A program made the position numbers and the translations under genes. Shown here piece after piece: positions 35,513 through 42,919 of a stretch of DNA of 50,127 nucleotides (its first letter is position 1; every line of letters starts with the position of its first letter). The notes under the pieces were generated by a model. The model was not told the DNA's origin. It did not search any database and saw only the letters and a program-made list of their open reading frames with translations. The DNA comes from Bacteroidia bacterium (lineage in GTDB: Bacteria; Bacteroidota; Bacteroidia; M30B66). The stretch covers positions 98,346 through 148,472 of the forward strand of contig JAGYKL010000001.1 in NCBI GenBank assembly GCA_018401705.1, given 5' to 3'.

Positions 35513-36468
35513 GTCCACAAATTTCTATAGTAGTTCCTCTGTATAATGAGGATGAGTCTCTTCCGGAGCTAATCAGCTGGATTAATCAAGTAATGAGGGA
35601 TAACGATTTCTCCTATGAGGTTATACTAGTTGACGACGGAAGTAATGATAAATCCTGGGAAGTAATTTCCAGTCTATCCTCCACAAACCCAGGAGTAAAA
35701 GGAATTCGTTTTAGAAGAAATTACGGAAAATCAGCTGCTTTAAATGTTGGTTTTGCCGCTGCATGCGGGGATGTGGTTATAACTATGGATGCTGATTTAC
35801 AGGATAGCCCCGATGAAATCCCCCAACTGTATCGAATGATTACTAAAGAAGGTTTTGATTTAGTTAGCGGATGGAAACAAAAAAGATTTGACCCCATCAC
35901 TAAAACGATTCCGACAAAGCTTTTCAATTGGGCTGCCAGGAGAATGAGTGGAATTATGCTTCATGATTTTAATTGCGGTTTAAAAGCCTATCGGCTGGAT
36001 GTTGTTAAAAGTGTTGAAGTTTACGGCGAAATGCACCGTTACATTCCTGTTTTGGCCAAATGGGCTGGATTTAAAAACATTGGAGAAAAAGTTGTCCAAC
36101 ACCGGGCTAGAAAATACGGAATAACAAAATTTGGCTGGGAACGCTTCGTGAATGGATTCCTTGACTTGTTAAGCATCACTTTTGTTTCGAAGTTTGGCAA
36201 ACGACCAATGCACCTTTTTGGTCTATTAGGAACTTTGAGCTTTATGATTGGATTTATCATAGCAGCGTACCTTACATTTTCAAAGTTCGCCTTTCAGGCT
36301 TATAAGATGACCGACCGTCCTGTTTTTTACTTCGGCATTTTCTTTATGATTATTGGCACTCAACTTTTTCTTGCCGGTTTTCTAGCTGAATTAATTTCAC
36401 GAAACGGTTTCGATAGAAATACGTATCTTATCCGGGAGAAAAAAGGTTTTATAGAAAAAGAAAATTAA
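35509..36468 (+). CDS. Glycosyltransferase family 2 with C-terminal membrane helices (GtrB/YfdH type)
   Basis: A 319-residue protein with the GT-A domain SIVVPLYNEDESLPELI, ILVDDGSNDKSWEVI, FRRNYGKSAALNVGFAAACGDVV, MDADLQDSPDEIPQL (DXD motif DADLQD), VSGWKQKRFDP, HDFNCGLKAYR. Residues about 230-300 hold two hydrophobic helices, the layout of undecaprenyl-phosphate glucosyltransferases such as GtrB. The start is TTG at 35509 (TTGA overlap with the DUF4199 stop); no ATG precedes the conserved VVPLYNE strand. It would make polyprenyl-phosphate sugar at the cytoplasmic face. Downstream by 10 bases is a small lipoprotein gene. Confidence 0.87.
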   Translation: MSPQISIVVPLYNEDESLPELISWINQVMRDNDFSYEVILVDDGSNDKSWEVISSLSSTNPGVKGIRFRRNYGKSAALNVGFAAACGDVVITMDADLQDSPDEIPQLYRMITKEGFDLVSGWKQKRFDPITKTIPTKLFNWAARRMSGIMLHDFNCGLKAYRLDVVKSVEVYGEMHRYIPVLAKWAGFKNIGEKVVQHRARKYGITKFGWERFVNGFLDLLSITFVSKFGKRPMHLFGLLGTLSFMIGFIIAAYLTFSKFAFQAYKMTDRPVFYFGIFFMIIGTQLFLAGFLAELISRNGFDRNTYLIREKKGFIEKEN

Positions 36469-36478
36469 TTCAAGGCAT

Positions 36479-36859
36479 TTGAAATCATTCAGTCATATAT
36501 ATATTATTGCCTTATTCTTGTTTTATTGTATTCTATCAGGATGCAGTAAAAACAAAGAAGTAGTTTGCACAACTGAAGCAAAATCAGGTTTAAATATTTA
36601 TGTAAATGATTCTGAAACATTGCAAATCTTAATTTCAGATGTTGAAGTGAAAGCAATTAGTGGCTCTCATGAAGAGATTTTGCTCCCTCCTATTTCTGAT
36701 GCTTCACCTTTTACCGGAGCTTATGAAGAACATGGAATTTATAAGATAGTTGTTAGTAAACCAGGGTATTTTTCTGATTCGCTCTATCCAATAATTGTTG
36801 GCAGAGATGAATGCCATATAATTCCACAAGTAGTATACATCAAGTTACGCAAGCAATAA
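36479..36859 (+). CDS. Small lipoprotein of unknown function
   Basis: A 126-residue predicted lipoprotein. TTG start at 36479; no ATG fits before the signal peptide. The signal peptide SHIYIIALFLFYCILSGC ends in the lipobox LSGC near residue 22. The mature part has VVCTTEAKSGLNIYVND, SDVEVKAISGSHEE, GAYEEHGIYKIVVSKPGYFSD and DECHIIPQVVYIKL, a carboxypeptidase-regulatory-like (transthyretin-type) beta-sandwich pattern often seen as a stand-alone module. No catalytic residue. It follows the GT2 gene by 10 bases, so it is probably in the same transcript. The family is not known to me. Confidence 0.65.
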   Translation: MKSFSHIYIIALFLFYCILSGCSKNKEVVCTTEAKSGLNIYVNDSETLQILISDVEVKAISGSHEEILLPPISDASPFTGAYEEHGIYKIVVSKPGYFSDSLYPIIVGRDECHIIPQVVYIKLRKQ

Positions 36860-36870
36860 GCACTAATGTA

Positions 36871-37089
36871 ATGGAAGAAATTATTACTAAAGACTCCAAT
36901 GGAAATATCCTTCAAGAGGGAGATTCAGTTACTGTTATTAAAGACCTTAAAGTAAAAGGGAGCTCAATGGTAATCAAAAGAGGAACGCTAGTTAAAAACA
37001 TTCGACTTACCGATAGCAATGAAGAGGTTGAAGCTCGTGTAAATAAGTCTGCTATGGTGCTTAGAGCAGAGTTTCTCAAAAAAGCTTAA
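36871..37089 (+). CDS. PhnA-domain protein, short form without the zinc ribbon
   Basis: A 72-residue protein starting at ATG 36871 (MEEIITKDSNGNILQEGD). It matches the C-terminal PhnA domain: DSNGN-L-EGDSVTVIKDLKVKGSS (residues about 8-30) with VIKRGTLVKNIRLTD, and MVLRAEFLKKA at the end. YjdM/PhnA proteins of E. coli carry an N-terminal zinc ribbon before this domain; it is absent here, and the short upstream region has no Cys pairs in frame. Despite the old alkylphosphonate label the family has no proven role in phosphonate use. The gene follows the small lipoprotein by 11 bases and is convergent with the GT4 gene. Confidence 0.82.
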   Translation: MEEIITKDSNGNILQEGDSVTVIKDLKVKGSSMVIKRGTLVKNIRLTDSNEEVEARVNKSAMVLRAEFLKKA

Positions 37090-37094
37090 GGGCG

Positions 37095-38360
37095 TTAGTC
37101 CATTAATATCGCTTCTGAATATTTCTTCCAACTTAGTTTGCTGGCAATTTCCCTGATTTTCTCAGGGGAAACTGGATTTAAAATAGCATTTTCCATGGCT
37201 TTTGCCATACTCTCTATATTATTGGCCTCAGCTAAATATCCATTTTCACCATCTTGAATGGCATATTTAAAATGCCCAACTGAAGTAGCTAAAATTGGTT
37301 TTCTGAAGTTGTATGCAATTGACTCTACGCCTGAAGGTGTTGCATACTCATAGAAATTCACAACTTCATCACTTACCTGAAAATACTTATACACTTCCTC
37401 ATTCGCAACGAATGAATTAACAACAACGACCTGATTTTCAAGGCCCAGTTCTTCAATCAAATTGAGAGGTCGGTATTCTTGTTCACTATCACCTTTTCTC
37501 AAAAGTAAAGCTCTAGCAGTATTAAAGACAAACTGCTTTGCTTTTGTAGACCATTGGGTTTTATCAACTGTATCCCAGAAGGATTCACCTACAATAAGCA
37601 ACGAAGAATCAGGATATTTTTTTGCTACCACTGAGAAAGCTCTAATAGCATTATGTAATCCTTTATATTTTCTGATAAACCCAAAGAATAGAAATACATG
37701 TGCATTTAAACCTAGCTCCTTCTTGGCTCTTTCAATGTCAAAGTCATCCTTAGCTTGGAACATATCATACACCGGATGAAACAATTTAATAATTGAAATA
37801 TTATCCTTGCTTCTTTTGCCCGAATCGGTGACTTCAAATTTTATTTCAGGAAGAAAATCCTTGAACTCGTCAATTGTAACTTGACCATGCATTATATATG
37901 TATCCGCACATTTAAGTGCAAATCTTGTTAGAATTCTATCAAGTTTTCCATTCTCTTTCTGAACCACATTATGGACATCAAAAATCAGTTCAGAACTAGG
38001 ATTTAACTTTTTCAATCTTTTGCAAATAAAGCCAACAGGTAAGCCTTGAATGGCTATTGCCCATTGAAACACCACAATATCAGGCTTTAGACTTGCAATA
38101 AAATCGGCTGTTGAATTCCAAGAGAAAGGGTTGTTATAATTGGTTAAATAAAAGACAGAAATATCCCTGCCCTCCAATACATCTGATCTACTGTTTCTAT
38201 CAATAAAATCTCTTGGTATTATAGCTGGATACTGCTGCGACCAAGAAACTATAGTAACTTTTGCTCCCTGATCATGAAGCGATTTTGCCAAAGAGGTAGT
38301 GAAATTGGAAATTCCGCCTTTAAACCTAGGTCCGGGACCAAAAACAACTACATGCTTCAT
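37095..38360 (-). CDS. Glycosyltransferase family 4
   Basis: A 421-residue GT-B fold enzyme. The N-terminus FGPGPRFKGGISNFTTSLAKSL has the Gly-Gly-x-SNF nucleotide-loop pattern (GGISNF), then DIVVFQWAI and FDVHNVVQKENG; the C-terminal half has FFGFIRKYKGLHNAIRAF near 225-242 (GFIRxYKGL, typical donor half), NSFVANEEVYKYFQVSDEVVNFYEYATPSGVESIAYNFRKPILATSVG (key residues PSGVESIAYNFRKP). It builds a surface glycan or lipid-linked oligosaccharide; the sugar is unknown. It is downstream of tyrS and a 76-residue protein on the same strand with a 27-base gap, so co-transcription is likely though functionally unexplained. Confidence 0.87.
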   Translation of the reverse strand: MKHVVVFGPGPRFKGGISNFTTSLAKSLHDQGAKVTIVSWSQQYPAIIPRDFIDRNSRSDVLEGRDISVFYLTNYNNPFSWNSTADFIASLKPDIVVFQWAIAIQGLPVGFICKRLKKLNPSSELIFDVHNVVQKENGKLDRILTRFALKCADTYIMHGQVTIDEFKDFLPEIKFEVTDSGKRSKDNISIIKLFHPVYDMFQAKDDFDIERAKKELGLNAHVFLFFGFIRKYKGLHNAIRAFSVVAKKYPDSSLLIVGESFWDTVDKTQWSTKAKQFVFNTARALLLRKGDSEQEYRPLNLIEELGLENQVVVVNSFVANEEVYKYFQVSDEVVNFYEYATPSGVESIAYNFRKPILATSVGHFKYAIQDGENGYLAEANNIESMAKAMENAILNPVSPEKIREIASKLSWKKYSEAILMD

Positions 38361-38387
38361 TAGATGGATGGAATCTACAGTATAAAA

Positions 38388-38618
38388 TTAATTCATCCAA
38401 GGGTTAGCTGAATGCATAGATCTAAAAACAGAAGCCGCCTTTTCGAGGAATTCATCATTAACCTTACTCTTTAAATCTTCAAGACCTAACACATCATCAT
38501 GATTCACTTTATAGGTCAACTCATAGCTTCCAGCTTCAAATTTAACAAGGTATTTATCGTTCATGCTAAAAATGCTAATTCTAAGTTGAGGATGTGGAAT
38601 CTGGTCTATAACTCTCAT
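38388..38618 (-). CDS. Small conserved protein downstream of tyrS, function unknown
   Basis: A 76-residue cytoplasmic protein, two beta strands (LRISIFSMNDKYLVKFEAG, SYELTYKVNHDD) then a helix-rich tail (GLEDLKSKVNDEFLEKAASVFRSMHSANPWM). No family name is recognised; the conserved-looking YLVKFEAG core and the two-base gap from the tyrS stop support a real gene rather than chance. The plausible explanation is a small accessory protein of Bacteroidota that is co-transcribed with tyrS. Codon use and length offer no further clue. Confidence 0.7.
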   Translation of the reverse strand: MRVIDQIPHPQLRISIFSMNDKYLVKFEAGSYELTYKVNHDDVLGLEDLKSKVNDEFLEKAASVFRSMHSANPWMN

Positions 38619-38620
38619 AT

Positions 38621-39889
38621 TTATTCAGCTATTAATAAAAAATACTGTTTCTTCCCTTTTTGCAAAAGGAGGTATTTATTATTGAGAAGAGCACTAGAAT
38701 CTATAATACCATTTGGATCTATATACTTCTGTTTATTAATTGACAAGGCTTGTTGTTGAATCATTTTGCGAGCCTCTCCTTTCGAACTAAAAACCTGAGT
38801 GTTTACAGCTAATAGATCTAGAATATTCAAACCATTTTCTAATTCAGATGCAGCAAATTTAAATTGAGTTACTCCTTCAAAAATTTGAAGGAATAAATGT
38901 TCATTCATTTGAGAAAGTTGTTCAGTAGTACCTTGTCCAAAAAGCACAGCAGTAGCTGATTGCGCTCCACTTAACTCTTCTTCCCCATGCACAAGACGAG
39001 TTATCTCCTCTGCCACTTTCTTTTGAAGATTCCGTAAATGAGGTTGTTCTAAATGCTCTTGAATTATTCTTTCAATAATATCTTTCTCGAGAAAGGTAAA
39101 AATCTTGATATACTTCGCTGCATCTTCGTCAGAACTGTTAAGCCAAAACTGATAAAATTGATAAGGGCTAGTGAGATTTGCGTCTAACCAAATATTCCCT
39201 TGTTCTGTTTTTCCGAATTTTGTTCCATCGGCTTTTGTAACTAAAGGAACAGTTAAAGCATAAGCTTCCCCCCCTCCAATACGTCTGATTAGCTCGGTTC
39301 CGGTGACAATATTTCCCCATTGATCAGAACCACCAAGCTGAAGTTTTACATCTTTATTCTTCCAAAGCCAATAAAAGTCATATCCCTGAATAAGTTGATA
39401 ACTAAACTCTGTGAAAGATATACCAGTTTCGAGTCTTTTCTTAACAGAATCCTTTGCCATCATGTAGCTAACAGAAATATGCTTTCCAACTTCACGCAAG
39501 AAACTCAAAAGGTTAAACTCCTTAAACCATTCATAGTTATTAACTAATTCAGCACCTTTATCAAAATCGATAAACTTCCTTAATTGATTCTCAACTCCAT
39601 TCACATTTTTCTGAAGTATTTCTTCACTTAGCATGCTTCGTTCTTCGGCTTTACCCGATGGATCGCCAATCATTCCAGTAGCGCCACCTACCAAAGCAAA
39701 AGGCTTATGCCCGTGTCTTTCAAGGTGCATCAATAAAATAATCTGTACCATAGAACCTATATGAAGAGATTCAGCGGTGGGGTCGAAACCTATGTAACCT
39801 TTAACCTTCTCTTTTGCTAATAACTCTTCTGTACCTGGAATAATATCATGTAAAAGTCCACGCCACTTTAACTCTTCAACAAAATTCAT
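38621..39889 (-). CDS. tyrS: Tyrosyl-tRNA synthetase
   Basis: A 422-residue class Ic synthetase that charges tRNA-Tyr. GFDPTAESLHIGSM at 34-47 holds the HIGH-like HIGS motif, GGATGMIGDPSGK at 68-80 follows, YQLIQGYDFYWL and GGSDQWGNI at 164-194 are tyrosine-binding elements, and the KMSKS-like loop is KFGKT at 224-228. The C-terminal ~80 residues (ILDLLAVNTQVFSSKGEARKMIQQQALSIN) form an S4 RNA-binding domain. Length and order match bacterial TyrRS. It begins an operon with a 76-residue protein and a GT4 gene, and a TAGATTTG promoter box with a TTG 23 bases further upstream lies before it. Confidence 0.96.
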   Translation of the reverse strand: MNFVEELKWRGLLHDIIPGTEELLAKEKVKGYIGFDPTAESLHIGSMVQIILLMHLERHGHKPFALVGGATGMIGDPSGKAEERSMLSEEILQKNVNGVENQLRKFIDFDKGAELVNNYEWFKEFNLLSFLREVGKHISVSYMMAKDSVKKRLETGISFTEFSYQLIQGYDFYWLWKNKDVKLQLGGSDQWGNIVTGTELIRRIGGGEAYALTVPLVTKADGTKFGKTEQGNIWLDANLTSPYQFYQFWLNSSDEDAAKYIKIFTFLEKDIIERIIQEHLEQPHLRNLQKKVAEEITRLVHGEEELSGAQSATAVLFGQGTTEQLSQMNEHLFLQIFEGVTQFKFAASELENGLNILDLLAVNTQVFSSKGEARKMIQQQALSINKQKYIDPNGIIDSSALLNNKYLLLQKGKKQYFLLIAE

Positions 39890-39914
39890 TAGAAAATCTT
39901 AAATAATTAGATTG

Positions 39915-39922
39915 CAAATCTA
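39915..39922 (-). promoter_or_regulatory. Promoter of tyrS (-7 box with -33 TTG)
   Basis: The minus strand reads TAGATTTG (matching TAnnTTTG) with TTG at 39948-39946, a 23-base spacer, and lies 26 bases before the ATG at 39889. It is one of only two sites in the window where a -33 element is also seen. Confidence 0.6.
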
Positions 39923-40013
39923 AGAAAATGCAGAAGTTAAAAGGCCAATTCTAAATTGGAGAATAAATATTGATTGGCGACATTTATGTACATTCGTTTG
40001 AAATAGATAAGTA

Positions 40014-41492
40014 TTGAAAGCCCTCCTTAATAGAAATAAGCTACTCCTTTGTCTTATACTAATAACAGCATCATCTATTGTCCCCATATTTGGATTCATG
40101 GATATAATACCTTTCAGGCATTATGATGAATCTAGATTAGCTTCTAATGTGCTTGAGATGTATATGGATAATAATTTCCTGGTTACTCATTATAATGGTG
40201 AACCAGAAATGTGGAACACCAAACCGCCTTTGCTAATTTGGATTCAGGTTTTTTTTGTTCATGCAATTGGGTTTAATGAATTAGCCATGAGGATTCCAGT
40301 GGCCCTTTTTGCCTTTGCGAGTTTACTTCTCATTTTTTTTTACTTCAGGAATTATCATAAAAATTATTTGCTAGGCCTATTTGCTGCTTTGATTCTATTA
40401 AGCAGCATCGGATATGTTTCAATTCATGGCGTAAGAACTGGTGATTATGATGTTCCACTTAGCTTTTTTATGCTCTGTTACGTAATAGCTTTGGATGCAT
40501 TTATACATACTTCAAAGGTTAAATTCCTATATATTTTTTTTGCTGCAATTACATTAGGTGTTTTCACAAAAAGCGTAGCAGCTCTACTTTTTATTCCAGG
40601 CATTGTAATTTATTTAATTATATCAAAGCGTTTGTTTGAATTAATTCGAAACAAGAATTTCTGGTTGGGCATTCTGATTTCATTTATTTGTATTATTTCA
40701 TATTACTTATTAAGAGAAATGAAGAATCCAGGATATCTCAGTGCAGTGATGAACAATGAGCTCGGCGGAAGATTTCTTGATGCTCTTGAAGGTCACAAAG
40801 AACCATTTAATTATTACTGGAAAAACCTAATTAACTCACGTTATTCTTATTTAATTTTCCTCGCCATTATTGGAATTCCTTTAGGATGCTGGAATGAAAA
40901 CAAAAGAATAAGAGCAAGCAGCAGACTCGTTACAATTACAGCATGTACTTTTCTACTTATTATTTCTACAGCTCAAACAAAGCTTGAATGGTACGACATC
41001 CCATTATATCCATTGATGTCTATTCTAGTCAGCATTTCCATATATGAAATTTACCTTCTTATTTCAAAAAGAATGTATGTTTTTAAAGAATACACATCGA
41101 AGATTCTAAGTTTTTTATTTATCGTTCTCTCTATCTACCCTGCTTATAGCCATGTGTTTGAATTTACCTACAAACCAAAGCATAGCGAAGGAGACAAAAT
41201 TTATTATGTAGCTAGTTACTTTCTTAAAGATGCATTAAGAGGAAAGCATGATTTATCTGGGATGAGTTATATTGAGTCAGGCTATCATCCGCATACTAGT
41301 TTATATATAAAAATGCTTCAGATAAAAGGGGTTGACATTGGTGAGAAACAGATACACGATGTTATTCCTTCCGACACAGTTATTATTCATCAATTCGAAA
41401 CAGAATATCAATTATTAGATTGTTATAATTGCAAACTATTAAATACTTTCGAAGGAGTTTCGATATATCAAGTAATAAGTTTAAAACCTTAG
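40014..41492 (+). CDS. GT-C/GT39 (PMT-like) membrane glycosyltransferase
   Basis: A 492-residue polytopic protein, about eleven helices. TTG start at 40014, since the codon two before it in frame is a TAA and no ATG occurs before Met29. The first loop carries IIPFRHYDESRLASNVLEMYMDNNF (Asp-Glu-Ser-Arg near 38-41, the catalytic acid region), then WNTKPPLLIWIQVFFVHAIGFNELAMRIPVALF (key residues KPPLLIW and ELAMRIP), the ArnT/PMT_2 signature. It transfers a sugar from a polyprenyl carrier outside the inner membrane. The next gene, a GtrB-type GT2, begins one base after this stop, so the two form the second GT-C/GT2 unit of the window. Confidence 0.83.
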   Translation: MKALLNRNKLLLCLILITASSIVPIFGFMDIIPFRHYDESRLASNVLEMYMDNNFLVTHYNGEPEMWNTKPPLLIWIQVFFVHAIGFNELAMRIPVALFAFASLLLIFFYFRNYHKNYLLGLFAALILLSSIGYVSIHGVRTGDYDVPLSFFMLCYVIALDAFIHTSKVKFLYIFFAAITLGVFTKSVAALLFIPGIVIYLIISKRLFELIRNKNFWLGILISFICIISYYLLREMKNPGYLSAVMNNELGGRFLDALEGHKEPFNYYWKNLINSRYSYLIFLAIIGIPLGCWNENKRIRASSRLVTITACTFLLIISTAQTKLEWYDIPLYPLMSILVSISIYEIYLLISKRMYVFKEYTSKILSFLFIVLSIYPAYSHVFEFTYKPKHSEGDKIYYVASYFLKDALRGKHDLSGMSYIESGYHPHTSLYIKMLQIKGVDIGEKQIHDVIPSDTVIIHQFETEYQLLDCYNCKLLNTFEGVSIYQVISLKP

Positions 41493-41493
41493 T

Positions 41494-42420
41494 ATGGAGC
41501 TTTCAGTTATTATTCCAATTTATAACGAAGAAAAAATCATCGAGGAATTATACGCTCGATTAGAAGCTGCATGCTCGAAGATAACTAAGAGCTTTGAGTT
41601 GATTTTTGTTAATGATGGCAGTAAAGACAATTCGTTTATTCGACTCATAGAATTGTGCAATACTCATGAATATGCACATTACATAAATTTAAGCAGGAAC
41701 TTTGGGCATCAAATTGCTGTAACCGCAGGCTTAGATATTAGTAAAGGTAAACGAGTTGTGATTATTGATGGAGATTTACAGGACCCTCCCGAGTTAATTC
41801 CTGAGCTAAACAATAAAATGGATGAAGGGTTTGAGGTTGTTTATGCCAGAAGGAGAAGTCGAAAAGGAGAATCCTTTTTCAAGAAAATAACTGCTAAATT
41901 CTTTTACAAAACATTAAGAAGCATCACACAAGTAGATATCCCTTTAGATACTGGTGATTTTCGGATGATTGACAGAAAGGTAGTTGAAGCCTTAAAAAGG
42001 ATGCCTGAGAAAAATAAATTTTTAAGAGGTCAGATTTCTTGGATAGGGTTTAAGCAAAGTGCAGTATTGTTTGACCGAGATGAGCGGAAGTTTGGAAAGT
42101 CAGGCTATCCATTATCAAAAATGCTAAAATTCGCTATGGATGGCATAACTGGGTTTTCTGACAAGCCGCTGGCACTTGTAACCAGAATGGGTTTGTGGGT
42201 TTCATTGATTTCATTTCTTGTAATTCTTTATGCTCTGTATTCACACTTTTTGTTAGAAAGAACAATAACAGGTTGGACTTCAATGATTATTAGTAGCATG
42301 TTCATAGGTGGAATACAGTTGTTAAGTATTGGAATTATTGGTGAGTATATAAGTAGAATAAACACAAATGTTCAAAATAGACCTTTGTATATTATCGAAT
42401 CTACTGATTTGGCAAGTTAA
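41494..42420 (+). CDS. Glycosyltransferase family 2, GtrB-like polyprenyl-phosphate glycosyltransferase
   Basis: A 308-residue protein: LSVIIPIYNEEKIIEELYAR, IFVNDGSKDNSF, LSRNFGHQIAVTAGLDISKGKRVVIIDGDLQDPPELIPE (DXD motif DGDLQDPPE), YARRRSRKGESFFKK, DTGDFRMIDRKVVEAL, FRG-type KFLRGQISWIGFKQ. Two hydrophobic helices at about 225-285 anchor it in the inner membrane; the closing segment IGEYISRINTNVQNRPLYII is typical of GtrB/ArnC-type enzymes. It makes polyprenyl-phosphate-linked sugar for the coupled GT-C enzyme one base upstream. Its stop is 12 bases from the stop of the convergent DinB-like gene. Confidence 0.9.
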   Translation: MELSVIIPIYNEEKIIEELYARLEAACSKITKSFELIFVNDGSKDNSFIRLIELCNTHEYAHYINLSRNFGHQIAVTAGLDISKGKRVVIIDGDLQDPPELIPELNNKMDEGFEVVYARRRSRKGESFFKKITAKFFYKTLRSITQVDIPLDTGDFRMIDRKVVEALKRMPEKNKFLRGQISWIGFKQSAVLFDRDERKFGKSGYPLSKMLKFAMDGITGFSDKPLALVTRMGLWVSLISFLVILYALYSHFLLERTITGWTSMIISSMFIGGIQLLSIGIIGEYISRINTNVQNRPLYIIESTDLAS

Positions 42421-42432
42421 AATCGATTCAAT

Positions 42433-42918
42433 TTATGTTTTTGGGATGCTTAATTGTGACCAATTTTTGGCACAAAAATGTTTAGCAAGGAATACAATTT
42501 GTCCGGTGTGATAAGAATAATGACCTAGCTGTCGTAGAATAGCTTGATTGACAGTATGAGCTTCATTTCTGATTAAAACGATCTTATCCAAATCATTCTC
42601 CGACAAATCATCTAATGCGGCAAAAAGACAATTCCAGCCATCATTCCACAACTTAAAAAGTTGTGGTTGAGATAAGAACTGTTCTTCAAACTCCTTGTCT
42701 CTTTCTCTCCAAACTTTCTCTCCATCAGAGATAAGAAAGTCAGTCCATCTTGAAAGCATATTACCAGCTAAATGCTGCATAATTATGGAGATGCTGTTTG
42801 AATTCTCATCGATAGCATTGTGTAAATCATCATTAGAAACTTGTTCTATTGCATTTTCGCATAATTCCTTATACTTTTTAAAAATTTCAATAACATGAAG
42901 CAGTCTCGAATCTACCAT
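42433..42918 (-). CDS. DinB-like/DUF1572 protein
   Basis: A 161-residue soluble helical protein. SISIIMQHLAGNMLSRWTDFL (about 41-61) has the HxxGNMxSRW pattern with a potential metal-binding His, and RQLGHYSYHTGQIVFLAKHF (about 129-148) has the HYSYHTGQI motif that carries the other two His ligands of the DinB-like four-helix bundle. Family members bind a divalent metal and some are bacillithiol or other thiol transferases; substrate unknown here. The gene follows the DUF389 gene with a 1-base gap (its ATG at 42918, DUF389 stop at 42920), so it is probably co-transcribed. Confidence 0.85.
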   Translation of the reverse strand: MVDSRLLHVIEIFKKYKELCENAIEQVSNDDLHNAIDENSNSISIIMQHLAGNMLSRWTDFLISDGEKVWRERDKEFEEQFLSQPQLFKLWNDGWNCLFAALDDLSENDLDKIVLIRNEAHTVNQAILRQLGHYSYHTGQIVFLAKHFCAKNWSQLSIPKT

Positions 42919-42919
42919 T

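Noticed and set aside
36479-37089. Phosphonate use by the PhnA-domain gene and its neighbour
   Set aside because: Only the C-terminal PhnA domain is present, there is no phn operon nearby, and the family is not proven to act on phosphonates.
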